The position numbers and the translations under genes were made by a program. The notes below the pieces were generated by a model. It was not told the origin of the DNA, searched no databases, and was given only the letters and a program-made list of their open reading frames with translations. Below, one piece after another: positions 1 to 12,151 of a stretch of DNA of 64,000 nucleotides. The first letter of the stretch is position 1; every line of letters starts with the position of its first letter. The stretch is from Schistosoma haematobium (lineage: Eukaryota > Platyhelminthes > Trematoda > Strigeidida > Schistosomatidae): positions 77,738,364 through 77,802,363 of the forward strand of contig NC_067196.1 of assembly GCF_000699445.3 (NCBI RefSeq). Reading direction: 5' to 3'.

Positions 1-475
1 GATTTCTTGTTATGAATCCTCCTTGTTGTAGCTATGAAAGTTTGAAAATTTGATTATAATTGTTTATTAGATTTTTAATTTCACGGTTGATATGTTTGTG
101 TTATTAGGACGGAAAATTGATTAAAATATGTTTCAGATGGGATCATGTTGAAGCGCGCTCACTAGTCCTTTTTTGAATAATTAACTCCAGTTAGGAGGCT
201 CAAAAGACTCTAAAATTTCCCTGAGTAAAGTTTATGTATAGACTGACAGTTTCTCATTAGATCAAATCAACTTCTTTGCTTTGGAATATGTTTACGTTTT
301 TGTCCAGGTCGTGTTTGGATTGTGCAATCAGTGTCCAAGAATACTGCACCGAAAAAAACGTATTACTTTGTAATTTTGTTTCAGTAAAGATACGACAAAT
401 CAATAAAAGTCAAAAGTCATATCAATTCGTGTCCAAATAAATATTTTCCACTTTTATTTCTTTTCCCGCTAATAG
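1..475 (+). other. Intron upstream of the first visible exon
   Basis: AT-rich, ending in a pyrimidine-rich tract and AG at 474-475. I see no repeat or coding signal in it. Confidence 0.5.
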
Positions 476-651
476 GAGGCTGAACGTCTTCGTGAACGTG
501 AAGCTGAACGCCTCTGTTCTGAAGTTGCACTCCAGGAAGCTCAGACTAGTTTAAAACAACTTAGAATTGAAAACGACACTCTTAAGCAACAATTGAAAGC
601 ATTGGAAAATGTAAAAAGTGATCTTGAAAAATCTCAATCTCATATAGATGA
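476..651 (+). CDS. CCDC186: CCDC186-like exon (first in window)
   Basis: Acceptor AATAG before 476; opens in frame with GAG GCT GAA CGT and ends GAT GA before donor GTAAGT. It encodes about 58 residues of pure coiled coil rich in E, R, L and Q. Length 176, so it leaves a split codon completed by the first base of the next exon (GA+A = Glu). Confidence 0.8.
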
Positions 652-3600
652 GTAAGTTGCAAAGGTGATCATTGTAATAACCAATAAATTCAATTCGGTA
701 GTAATCTGTAATTCTAATTTATTTAGGAACATTTTTTCTTACTGCTGGTATCCATTCCAAATGATCTTTTCTAGATATTTATACGTTTATCATAACATTC
801 GCGCCCGAATTTCCTTTACTTCCATCACAATTGTTTCAAGTAGTTAGTTATGTGCTTAAAATATATAACAATTTAGTGTTCTTACCGATTATTCCACTAT
901 CATCATAAATGACTGAACGTTTTGTAACACCCCTTGGTATTTACAAAACCAGTCTCACTGGAATTCACACGTTCAAGATCTATGTTTTCGAAATTTAAAT
1001 GTGAAGTTTTATTGCTTTGACACCCTGAGTTTTCTTGCGTGAACCTTCATATATCAAATTGGGCGTCAGGTTTATGTATATTTTGGAACACAAGGTACTA
1101 GTTGATGTTGTTGGTGCTTTTTTGGTCTAGGCACAAATTTACTTGATTTTACTCGTTCGTCAATTGTGGTAATAACAACTGTTTTAACAAGCAAGGATAT
1201 GAAGAAAACTGTGAGATATATATCAATAAGTAAAAAAGACTCTGGTAGATAAGTAAAGATGTGTAAGCTGTTTATTTTCCAAACTGTATTTCTTCCTATC
1301 TCTTATTCTAGACTTACCAGTAAGTTATCATCCGCAAATGATTTGACATTAGAGTTACAATCATGTAAACGTCGCGTTGACCAACTATCAGATTTTACAC
1401 GTCGTCTAACTGAACGCCACGCAAATCTACAAGCTGAGCATCTAGTTACACTCAGTTCACTAGAAGAAACTAAAAATTTATTAATTGAGAAGGGTGAAGA
1501 AATCGTACAACTCAACGAGAAGCATGAAAGTGAACGTAAAGATTCAGAAGGGAAAATGAATACACTTCAGTGTGAACTCAATGACTTATCTGTAAAGGTA
1601 TTTGTTTGTATCTTATGTTATGTGAGTTTAGTTGTCTTTAAATCAATCACAATACAAATGTAAAACAGCTCACAAATGTATGACGCAGGTGACGGTTCGC
1701 ACTAATTACGTCGCTTCTACTTGAACTATTTGGTTTTCATGTCTCGGTGGAGTAGTCTTATTGACTGTCTGGCCACTTCAGCGTAAGCTATAGAACATTT
1801 AGGAAGCGTGTGTCAAATAATTAATTTTTTTGTTAGATAGAGAGTATTAACAGATACAAATGTAATGATGATAGAGTCAATTCTACCATACTCTCATATC
1901 CTTAGGAAAATTTGCAGAAGTATTTGACAATTTAGATCACCTCATATTATAAAGAAATACAGAAACATTTCAATTCTCGACGTACAATCATTCTTTCGTC
2001 TGAGTTACATTTAGGATAAAGATGGATTGAAATAAGGTGTTATATAAACACTTATTCTAAATAACTCCAATCAGTGTTAACCAATTTGTTTGAAGTTGAT
2101 TTTCATCACAAATTCATATTAATTAAAGGATCAATGGCTGAATCGCATCATGTCCGTAATAAAAATTTAACATGCTGGTTTTCATAATGTGTGATTTTGT
2201 ATGTGTGCTTCACTGAATTTCGAACTAGGGCAATTATCTACAAAATCCTGTCTCGTTACTATCACTTTTCGCTTGATATTAGAAGCTAGAAATTATCGTC
2301 AAACTACTTAAGCGATTTCAGTAGTATATTTTATTTATGGTCACAAAGTGGCTTTTTTTCGAATGACCAAAAAATATATATGGGATATATTCTCTTCTCC
2401 CTATGATTAGTTAAATAGAAATAATGATGATAAATGGCGTTGAATAACATCACCTTGTATTTCTAATTCGGATGACAGTTTGCTATAGGCCCTGATTATA
2501 TTTAAAGTTTGAATAGTAAAGAGGCTTCACTAAGTTTATATTACTTCTGTTCATTACACCTGTTCATGACAAACACTGCCGCATAAGCTGTTTATCATTA
2601 GATTTGAATGCTGCCTTTAGGTTTCACAAAGTTATCGTTGAAACGATTTTGCTCATTAGCATTCGATCGATTGTATTCTTTCACCAGTAAAGGGTGATGG
2701 AAAACTGCGTTTCATTGAAATCATGAACTGATCAGTGTTAGACCACCACTGAAAAATCAGAGGCACTGGACGGGCGTTTCATCCTAATATGGGGCTCCTC
2801 AGAAGTGCTCATCAAGCACAGGACCTTTGGTTTCGCGCGTGAACTCTTGACTTCTAGACCACTGAGCCGGCACCTGACGGTGTTAATGTCTAACGTCAAC
2901 CTATTCGCAATATTACGCGACCGTCTTCTCGGAGTTCTAGTGAGAAACCGTGACCATTGGATTTCAACCGTCTCGGGTGTGATTCAGTTATCCACCAAAG
3001 ACAATAGAGAACAGTTGCGCAATACCATGGACTGGTTAAAGTTAGATATCAGCACCGTTGGTTACCGACTCAGTGGTCTGGAAGTCAAGTGTTCACGCGA
3101 GAAGGCCCTGTGTTCAGTTCTCACGCGCTGGATCGTGGATGAGCCCTACTGAGGAGACCCATACTGGGACGAGACGCCCGTCTACTGCCTCTGGGTTTTC
3201 AGTGGTGGTCTAACATTGATTAGTTCGTGATTTCAACGATACGGTCTTTCAATATAGAATTCAGTTATCAATCCTTTTCATTATTATTTCAAGCTTGTTA
3301 GCATACAACATCAATAACTTAGTTTGTCTATAGTGCTTTTCATATTTTTTTATATGTATGCTTGTAAATATACCACCTATAGTTGAACCAACTTAATGAA
3401 TCAGAGAATTGGCTTAAAATTCAGTTAAAGGAAGAAAAAGAACGTGCTACAGCCATTCGTAAACGTGATGCTGCACGAATTAAAGATATATCTCGTGAAG
3501 TAACACGTTTATCACATTATCAAAATAAAACAAATCAATCAGACTGTTGTCATCCAACAATTAATCCTCCGTCCGATTTAGAAAATGAATCGAATTCAAA

Positions 3601-6600
3601 ATCGTCTACGAATTCTTTAGATGGTTCACTGAAATCTTTGGACTTAACTCAAATTATTTCTGAGGTAAATTAAAAAAGGTTCAAATTGCTGAAATCATCT
3701 GTTTGATGTTTGTTTTTCAGAGAAAGTCCAACTGCAAATTAAATGTTAATATCGGAATAGAACTTTATAGAAAAGCTTCTTTATTTTGTAGGGCTTTTGT
3801 AATTAGCTTAATTTGTAAGTGGTGTTTATCACACAGTCATGTCAGCAATGGGACTATTGAATGGCAGGGAGAAATGAACATTTGATCTGTCATATTATGG
3901 AACTTCTCTGAAGTGTTCACTTATGACTCTTCCAGGGATAGAACTTAGGGATTTCAGGTTTCTCAGTGAGCATTTAGCTGTTATGCTACTGTATTGTCAT
4001 TTAATGGTCAATATTTTCGAATTCAGTCAATTCGTGATATAGTGAGACAGTAATCCCATACCATTAGTAACGATTGTTTCACATTTGAAATTTCTGAAAT
4101 TCATCGTTCACGATCCCTCACTAGGGCTTTAATAACACGTCTAGAAAATCAGCCGTTAGTAAAACTGTTGCTAATAGAGACATGTCAGTGATTCACTATT
4201 AGGTCAGATAATCGGAACAGCGGTTTGAGCACTTCAACTCGCCTCCAGTTCTGCGATTGCCTGCTTTCCATTAACATCTTGAATAAGAAATCGATATCTG
4301 ACCCATCTGCTAACACAGTTAAGAGAGCTGTAACTAGATTAATTTATTTTGGAGAAATAAACTTTGTTTGATTGTCGAGGTCTTCAAGGGTGGTTGTTTA
4401 GTATTGTCAGTTAGATTGACTGTAACAGTAGGTAGAGTTCTGAAGCTGGGCATAATCCCAATTGTCTGACCGTAATCGCTGTTCATTCCAGTTCATAAGA
4501 AAGGACTGAAATCTCTTATAATCATAGGCGGTTTATTCAAATTAATTTTTCGTTTAAAATTCTAACTTCCATAATCGTCATACGTACCTGTTTTATCTTC
4601 GGTTTAGGTCTACGGTAATTGCTAACTGCGGAACTGTTGAACTTGTTACAACATAATTGGGTTATTTGGAGAACTTGATAGAACTTCTACTGAGACATAA
4701 CGCTTTAACGTTAATAATTCACGCTGTTAGGAGATAAGGAAGACGGGATTTTCGTGGAGACTTTCTATTTTGAATAGGAGTAAAAAGTTAAAACAGAACA
4801 ATCCCGTTTATATGGTACCACCCAATGACTTTGGGACGCAACACAATTAGCTAACCAGAAGTGATAACAACTAACCAGATAACGAAAAAGGTCATTAAGG
4901 AAATATTAATTAGAAAAATGTCCCCAAGGTTATCGTTTAATGAAAAATTTAACATGTAACAACAAAGAACAGTTGACATGGGGTTTCCCTAGCAGAATCT
5001 TGAGGACAGGAAAGTTTCATAATTGTGTTGTTTTGATTTAGCCTACCAACTAGGAAGTCGAAATGTTTGTCTATCTATCTATATATTCTGCAACAAATAC
5101 TTCCGTATCACTTTACTACCGTAACACACGGCCTTTAGTGGTTAGAGACATGCATATGTATTTAGTATTTTATCCCGCGTTTTAAAAGTATGACTCGCGG
5201 ATTAGGGAGTCACAGTGTGAACAATTCTGATGAAAGGAATGGAGTATTAGATAAGGGTAGTGAATCGTTAGCTAACACTGAACCTTCATTGATCAAGTTT
5301 GGTAGGACGTATATGAAAGATAGTCATCACCTACTCTGAGTTGCTTTGCTGAACAGCACATTACTAGGTTGAATGAAAATTAAAGGCACCCAAACCAAGT
5401 AATGACATCGCTTTATGAATTCAGTGACTGTTGGCCCAATTCATGCTAAGAAATTCATAATTTATCGTTGTTATCCGTGAGATCATTGGTAAACGTAATA
5501 GTTTGAGGGAGTTGAACAAAATAACGAATGTAAACCAATACTTAGCTCAAGATTCGAAGAAAAAAAACGAATGTGTCTGAGCTATCACTACTCATTTTGA
5601 ACCTTGTTTAGAATGATATGGTACGATAATATCCTGCTATTTCCTATTTACTGTATTAATGTAAAGCCTTAGTATTATAACTATTCTAAATTATGACAGA
5701 TCGCACTTTGTTTATGAATAATTGAGACCTTGTCCATCAAATGGCAAGATAACATTCTCCACTGTGAATCGTTTTATTCGCTTTGTGATTAATATAGTAC
5801 ATCAGGTAATGAAGACGAAGCATATATATGAATGAAGCTATTTCATGTATTGTTAGAAAGGTATGAAGGCAGTTTTCACTTCCTGGTTGTTCATACTGTC
5901 CTAACCACTCCTATGAATCCGGTGTTCATCTTGCTGTGCTAATGAGGTATGGCAACCTGGACCGATGCATATATGTGCCTGGTCCTACGTTGTAGCTGAC
6001 TGACTGACTGTTCATACTGTGGAAGGACGCTTGTTCTTGAAGTACTTGAAAAGGAAGCTGGATTTGATTTTTTTCAATTAGTCTTGTTAACTTGATCTCA
6101 TCGTGTGATATGTTAGCTTGGGCTGGCGCATATATTTACCAGACTACATTGATTATAGTTGAGTTTGATGTATACTCTAATACTTTATTCATTTATTTTT
6201 TACTTTCGGTGAACAATAAGCGAGAAAATGAAAAACTTGTTAGTCCTGTGTCAACACTACCAATGAAGATTGCAATAACTAACCAATCAGATGATTGTTT
6301 ATCATCGTCAGTTAACAATAATAATAAAATTGATAATTGTGAATCAACAGTTGTTGAAATATCATCTAACTTCAATTGTTCAGAACGTGATGTACTTCTA
6401 GAGAAAATTGATCGTCTTCAACGTAGTCAAGTAAAATTAACAGACAAAATTGAATTTTTTCAAGAACATTGTTATCAACTTACAGAAGAATTAAATAAAA
6501 AAAGTAGAGTTATTCAGGTACTTATAAATGCCATTTATTTAATATACATTTTTCTTCAATACTTCGTCCCATCATTTAATAATTCTCAATAGGGTTCATA

Positions 6601-8391
6601 AATGAATTAATATATACGTATAAATAATTGATTAAATATGTGATAATCCAATAATTATATTTGCTATTGATTGAGACCAAGAACCGATCGATGTTAGACC
6701 ACCATTGAAAACCTGGGAGCACTGGACGGCCGTTTTGTCGTAATGTGGGACTCCTCAGCAGTGCGCATCCACAGTCCTGCTGGCGGAATTCGGACCCAGG
6801 GCCTTCAGTCTGGCGCGCGAGCGTTTAACCTACTGGACCACTGAGCCGGCATTCAACGGTGTTAATGTCTAACTTCAACCGATTCATGAAATCGCACGAC
6901 CATCTTCCGTTGTAATGATGTAGATACCTGTCTCTACCTGACACAGATTAACTCCACTGGTCACGGCTTCTCACTAGAACTCCGAAAATTCCCTCACGAA
7001 GCTAGTCACTGGTGAGTACATGGTTATTATCAATATGGTGTTGTGGAGATTATTATGTTATTTATTGAGATTAACACCGTTGGATGCCGGCTCAGTGGTC
7101 CAGTAGGTTAAACGTTCGCACGCCAGACTGAAGGTCCTGGGTCCGAATTCCGCCAGCGGGACTGTGAACGCGCACTGCTGAGGAGTCCCACATTAGGACA
7201 AAACGGCCGTCCAGTGCTTCCAGGTTTTCAATGGTGGTCTAACATCAATTAGTTCTTGATCTCAATCAATAACATAATAATCTCCACAACCTTATACTGA
7301 TAATTATATTTGCATTCATTAGATTTCACAGTTGTGAATATATTTGCCCTAAGTTTTATAAATTTACAATCACAAATAAGCTGATGTTAATATCATTAAT
7401 TAGTTATATGCTGATAATTATTATTCTTTACAATATAATATTCATTTCATTTAACTTAGAAAGGTAGTGCACTGCTGAAAACTTGTACATTGAAAAAAAT
7501 AATCATAACGGCTATTTTTTTCTAATCGTTGTACCATACAAAAAAATTATATATGCCTGTAAGTGACGACATAATTATAGATATTTGCAAACGATAAACG
7601 AAATTCATATTTTCCATCTTAAAATTGGTATGCAAATCTAATCTAGCTAAACTGTTTGGTCAGTTTATAGTCAGTCTAATTAAAAATAATTGCATATTTC
7701 TGTTTACTTTGTGACTGTTTACAGAGTGTCATTATGTCAGAAGTATTTTGTACCAATTTTCGATAATATTGAAGTATTTTTGCCTGACAATCTCAAGTTA
7801 TATAGAGAATTTAATCGTCAAATGCATTTATACCGGTGGCAAATTGACAAAAGTTGTGATAACTTAAATAGTTTAAAGGGTATTTTCTCCTTGTTAGGGG
7901 TAGAGATTTAAAGTCATCGAATCTGATCAAATAATAATCAAAGCTATTGTGTGCATTTCTGCTTTTTTGCAGACTCTAACCAGAATGTATTCTTTACAAT
8001 TTCATGTATTGCTTGTTTTGATGATTCATCCTTAACGTCTAGATGCTTGTTGCAGTGTTAGTCAGGTTTTTATACAAAGAAGAATAAAGTATCCATCACT
8101 CTACGGAAGTCTTGCTAACGCTAAACAATTGTCGTAATGGTAATATAAAATTGCATAACATTGTTTGACGGACGTATTATTCGAATCAATATTCTTTAGG
8201 TATGTAACTTTAGATCAATAGTTTGGGGACTTGATATTCATCATTCGGTTCACGCGTCCAAAATCTACCCTCATGTATCATATTGTTTGGTTAGCCGGGT
8301 AGCATTAGCATTCTTAATCAATCTGTCTGATCGAAAGCCTTGTTAATCCATCCAAATTATACACTTTAAGTTGACTTTTTCTCAATCCACT

Positions 8392-8439
<48 letters not shown>

Positions 8440-8744
8440 TACTGATTGATAATAATAAAGTTCTCATCTCAATAATATTTTTTAACCGTTCACTTTTAGG
8501 ATCTCCTTGTTTCAATCGATAAACATTGTGGATCAACAAATTCATTTATTGATGATAATAATCATAGTAACAGAAAAATGTTAAATCTTAATCACAAATA
8601 TAATTCAATTATATCTTCATTATCTAGTGGCAGTGTCAAGACAAAAACTGCCGATACAGGATCATGTCTTGGTGATAATACTCAAAAACTTCAAAATTTA
8701 CTAGAAGATACAATATTCAAGAATATCACATTGAAAGTATGTAC

Positions 8745-8826
<82 letters not shown>

Positions 8827-11800
8827 TTTTAGAATAATTCCAGTCCCGGTTATCATCGTGATACCTTAGATTCATGAGCAATTATTTTTAAATTCAGTTA
8901 CAAATGTCTGACTCATTCATTTTTCTGAAAGCTACGTAAATATATAGTTTTGCAGAAGATTCTTCTGAATCCGGATACTACTTTTCATCAAATCAAATGT
9001 TACAGAATATCTGTCTTATTTTATCTAACAAACATATTTCACTGAAATTTTATATCACATATGCGAAAAAACTAGTCTTTAACATGTTGTGCTAACATTC
9101 TTCACTTATGCTTCTCATCTGAATATTCCTACCACATGAAATAATGATGTTATTCATATAATCCGTATGTAGGCATCTTTTAATTCTATGTTTAGTTTGA
9201 TCTTAATGGATAAGTCATCCGACAGTGGTGGTCTTTCTTGACTTGAAATCGGCATTTAACTCTGTTGACCGAGAGGTTCTGTGGTAGTGTCTCTCATTGA
9301 AAGGCGTACCTCAAAAGTACATAAACTTTGTGAAGGCCCTTTACTCGAACACTACTAGTCGAGTCAGAGTTTATAGCGAACTGTCATCTGCTTTTGCATC
9401 CTCAAGTGGTGTCCGTCAAGGCTGTCCACTTTCTCCGTTTTTGTTTAACTTCATCATGGACCTACTGATGGAAATAACGCTCCCGTCGACTGAATTTTCG
9501 GGCATTGGTCTCCTACTAGGAGGTCCAATTATCGATTTAGAATATGCAGATGATATAGTCCTGTTTGGTGAAGACGCTGATAAAATGCAGAGTGTTGTGG
9601 TAGCACTGAAAAACAATGCCAGAATGTTTGGTATGCTCTTCTCCTCCTCTAAATGCAAGCTGTTGCTTCAGGACTGGCCTGAGTCAACACCTGAACTAAG
9701 GATAGAGAGTGAAGTAGTCGAATGCGTTGACAACTTCACTTATCTTGGAAGTCTGATCAGCCCTAATGGGTTGGTGTCTGATGAAATCTCAGCACGGATT
9801 CGAAAAGCTTTTTTGGCTTTTACCAACTTACGTCACCTATGGCGAAGGCGAGATATCCGTCTATCAATTAAGGGATGAGTATTTATTTTATTTTATTTGA
9901 ACACATATATATTGGTACAGGAGTGCGCCAAATATATATGCGCCACACAATTTCAGTTCATTAATTGCGTGTGGGCTGCGATACTGCCCGGGTGCCCAGA
10001 CCGAAGCAGGTGGTTATCTTAGGGGGCCACACCCCGAGCCTTTGATCTAAAGGTCTGACCCATAAGGCAGTGGAGCATCGTAAGGAGATGCAGTCCCATG
10101 GTAGCCGGTGACCGAAAATTGGTTCATACGCCATTTGTTCCCGCAGGATACTGGAGCCCATGTGCACCATAGATTTGGAATCCGGTTAAAGCGCCGGACA
10201 TTCGCTTTTCGTCCTCTCATTTTCGTAAACAACACCCCCGCCACGAGAAGGCAGTGAGCAGGACTTCCCTGGCAGAGGTTGTATACGCGCGGCCGTGTGA
10301 GAGTATTTCTGTAGTGAACAGGAACACGGGTGGGGACAATCGAATGTGTTTAGCACAAAATTACAGACTATCTCAATAAAATCGGAATACCATAAAGTCA
10401 ATCGTCAATTTGCAAAAATATTAATGCATCATATCAAACTGGACTGTTTTCGTTGCAAACACTAATCCATTGTCTCCCATTCCATTGTACATGCGTTTTC
10501 TTACAAATTCCATTGTGCTCTCGCTCTTCCTTTCTTGATCTTCACCTCATCTTCTGCTGCCAGATATTACGTTTTAACTCGCGACATATACTACTTATAT
10601 CAATATAAGTAGCACACACCACATTTCGAGAGGGAGGGCGAACCCACCCCGCTCTCGGCCATACCAGGGCATTTGGGGGATGAGTGTACTACTTGGCAGT
10701 TCGTTCTGTTTTACTTCACGGCTGCGAAACGTGACCATTAAGAGTAGATTTTCGTAAGCTATTAGTATTTGACCACAGATGCCTAAGAAATATTGCTGGC
10801 ATCTACTGGAATCACCGGGTAAGTAATAGTGAGATTAGACGCAGGGTATTAGGGAATGATGGTAAATCAGTTGATGAGGTTGTGAATCTTCATCGACTGA
10901 GATGTTTGGGCCACGTGTTACGTATGCCTGAACACCGATTACCACGACATGCAATGCTAACGGGTGTTGGGATGGTTGAAAGAAAGTTAGGGGCGGCCAA
11001 ACCAAAACGTGGCATCAGCCCTTGAAGTCACTCATTTCTAGTCTTAGCCATGTTGGTAGATGCAGACTACTTGGTTGTGGTCCACGTGACTGTCGTAACC
11101 AATGATTGGAGACTGTGGGTGACATGGCTCAGAATTGATCACAATGGCGTCGGTGCATACACTCTCTGTCTTTTAAACTATGCGATTAAAATTGCATTAT
11201 ATCTTTCTTTCTACGAACTAATTTTTTCTTCCTGTACTACATCCTGATGCACAATATTTCTTTTATATATTACCACCATCGAAGTAACTACTTCTATTAA
11301 TTTGATGTTCATCTTGTTGTGCTAATGAGGTGTGGCAACTTGTATGTGCCTGGTCCTACGTTGTAGCTGACTGAATGGATAAGTCATTCAGAAAGGGAAT
11401 TAAATATCCTGAAGATGATAATTTTAATCCTACCGCATTGATTAACAGAAGATTACATTGTTTGTCAGTGTATTGTTTGTTTATTGTCCTAGGAAGCTTG
11501 AATAGTCTGACTATTCATCATTGCATTAATCCACCTCCTCTAGATAAAATTGCCCCCTGAATGCCCTGGTACGGCCGAGAGTGGGGAGAGTCCGCCCTCC
11601 CTCTCGAAGTGCTCTCACATGGCCACGCGTATATAGCCTCTGCCAGGGAAGTCCTACTCATTGCCTTCTCGTGGCGGGAGTGTTGTTTACGAAAATGAGA
11701 GGACGAAAAGCGAATGTCCGGCGCTTTAACCGGATTCCAAATCTATGGTGCACATGGGCTCCAGTATCCTGCGGGAACAAATGGCGTATGAACCAATTTT

Positions 11801-12079
11801 CGGTCACCGGCTACCATGGGACTGCATCTCCTTACGATGCTCCACTGCCTTATGGGTTAGACCTTTAGATCAAAGGCTCGGGGTGTGGCCCCCTAAGATA
11901 ACCACCTGCTTCGGTCTGGGCACCCGGGCAGTATCACAGCCCACACACAAATTGATGAACTCTTTATGCCTATGGAAATTACCTTTCTCTCTTTGAAAAA
12001 CAAACAATTGATTCAGATTATTATCATTACAATTATTGTCATTATTAATACTATTATTATTATTACTACTATTATTGTA

Positions 12080-12151
<72 letters not shown>

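Larger units (their letters stand above)
2715..3236. repeat. Family B hammerhead-SINE foldback (copy B1)
   Basis: Two units of one repeat in head-to-head inversion. The left arm (about 2715-2895) is minus-oriented, the right arm (about 3050-3236) plus-oriented, with about 150 bp of unit 5' sequence between. The outer ends are inverted matches (left TTAGACCACCACTGAAAA, right its complement). Each arm carries an A-box-like GACTCAGTGG/CCACTGAGCC motif and a hammerhead-like core. Related copies are at 6663-7272, 29278-29669 and 44888-45104. Confidence 0.75.
1598..3382 (+). other. Intron with family B foldback
   Basis: AT-rich intron whose only recognised content is the inverted pair of hammerhead-SINE units at 2715-3236. 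The 115-codon ORF at 2805-3152 lies inside that repeat and is not a gene. Confidence 0.6.
6663..7272. repeat. Family B hammerhead-SINE foldback (copy B2)
   Basis: The cleanest head-to-head pair. The minus unit runs from about 7020 down to 6663 and the plus unit from about 7077 up to 7272. The outermost 40 bases of the two ends are near-perfect inverted repeats (TATTGATTGAGA / TCTCAATCAATA). Both arms hold a tRNA-like module: A-box-like GGCTCAGTGG and B-box-like GGGTCCGAATTCC at 7139-7151 in the plus arm. A hammerhead motif follows, then the tail ending TGGTGGTCTAACAT. The centre is unit 5' sequence shared with the 29.3-kb copy (CTAGTGAGAAGCCGTGACCA). Confidence 0.8.
6518..8499 (+). other. Intron with foldback B2 and a TA tract
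   Basis: Holds the family B foldback at 6663-7272 and (TA)n at 8394-8438. The rest is AT-rich with nothing recognised; a 73-codon ORF at 7690-7911 has no recognisable features. Confidence 0.6.
9219..11373 (+). mobile_element. 5'-truncated RTE-clade retrotransposon (SR2-like)
   Basis: Begins inside the reverse-transcriptase domain and runs to a 3' tail ending GGTCCTACGTTGTAGCTGACTG. It is flanked by an exact 14-bp target duplication AATGGATAAGTCAT (9205-9218 and 11374-11387). It is interrupted by the insertion at 9881-10676. Same subfamily as the tail at 5900-6008 and the decayed copy at 56.05-59.16 kb; distinct from the full-length element beside it. Five-prime truncation is the normal outcome of target-primed reverse transcription. 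Confidence 0.85.

Noticed and set aside
2805..3152. 115-codon ORF on the plus strand
   Set aside because: It lies wholly inside the family B foldback and is read through tRNA-like and ribozyme sequence.
4485..4560. Possible reverse-transcriptase motif 1 (PVHKKG)
   Set aside because: Only about 20 residues and no neighbouring RT motifs.
7690..7911. 73-codon ORF in an intron
   Set aside because: Within the intron between two in-phase CCDC186-like exons, and skipping it preserves the frame; no motif seen.
10591..10612. Perfect hairpin CTACTTATAT/ATATAAGTAG as a terminator or attachment site
   Set aside because: It recurs in other copies of the LTR-like family and is degraded in some, so it is a feature of that repeat, not a site of this locus.
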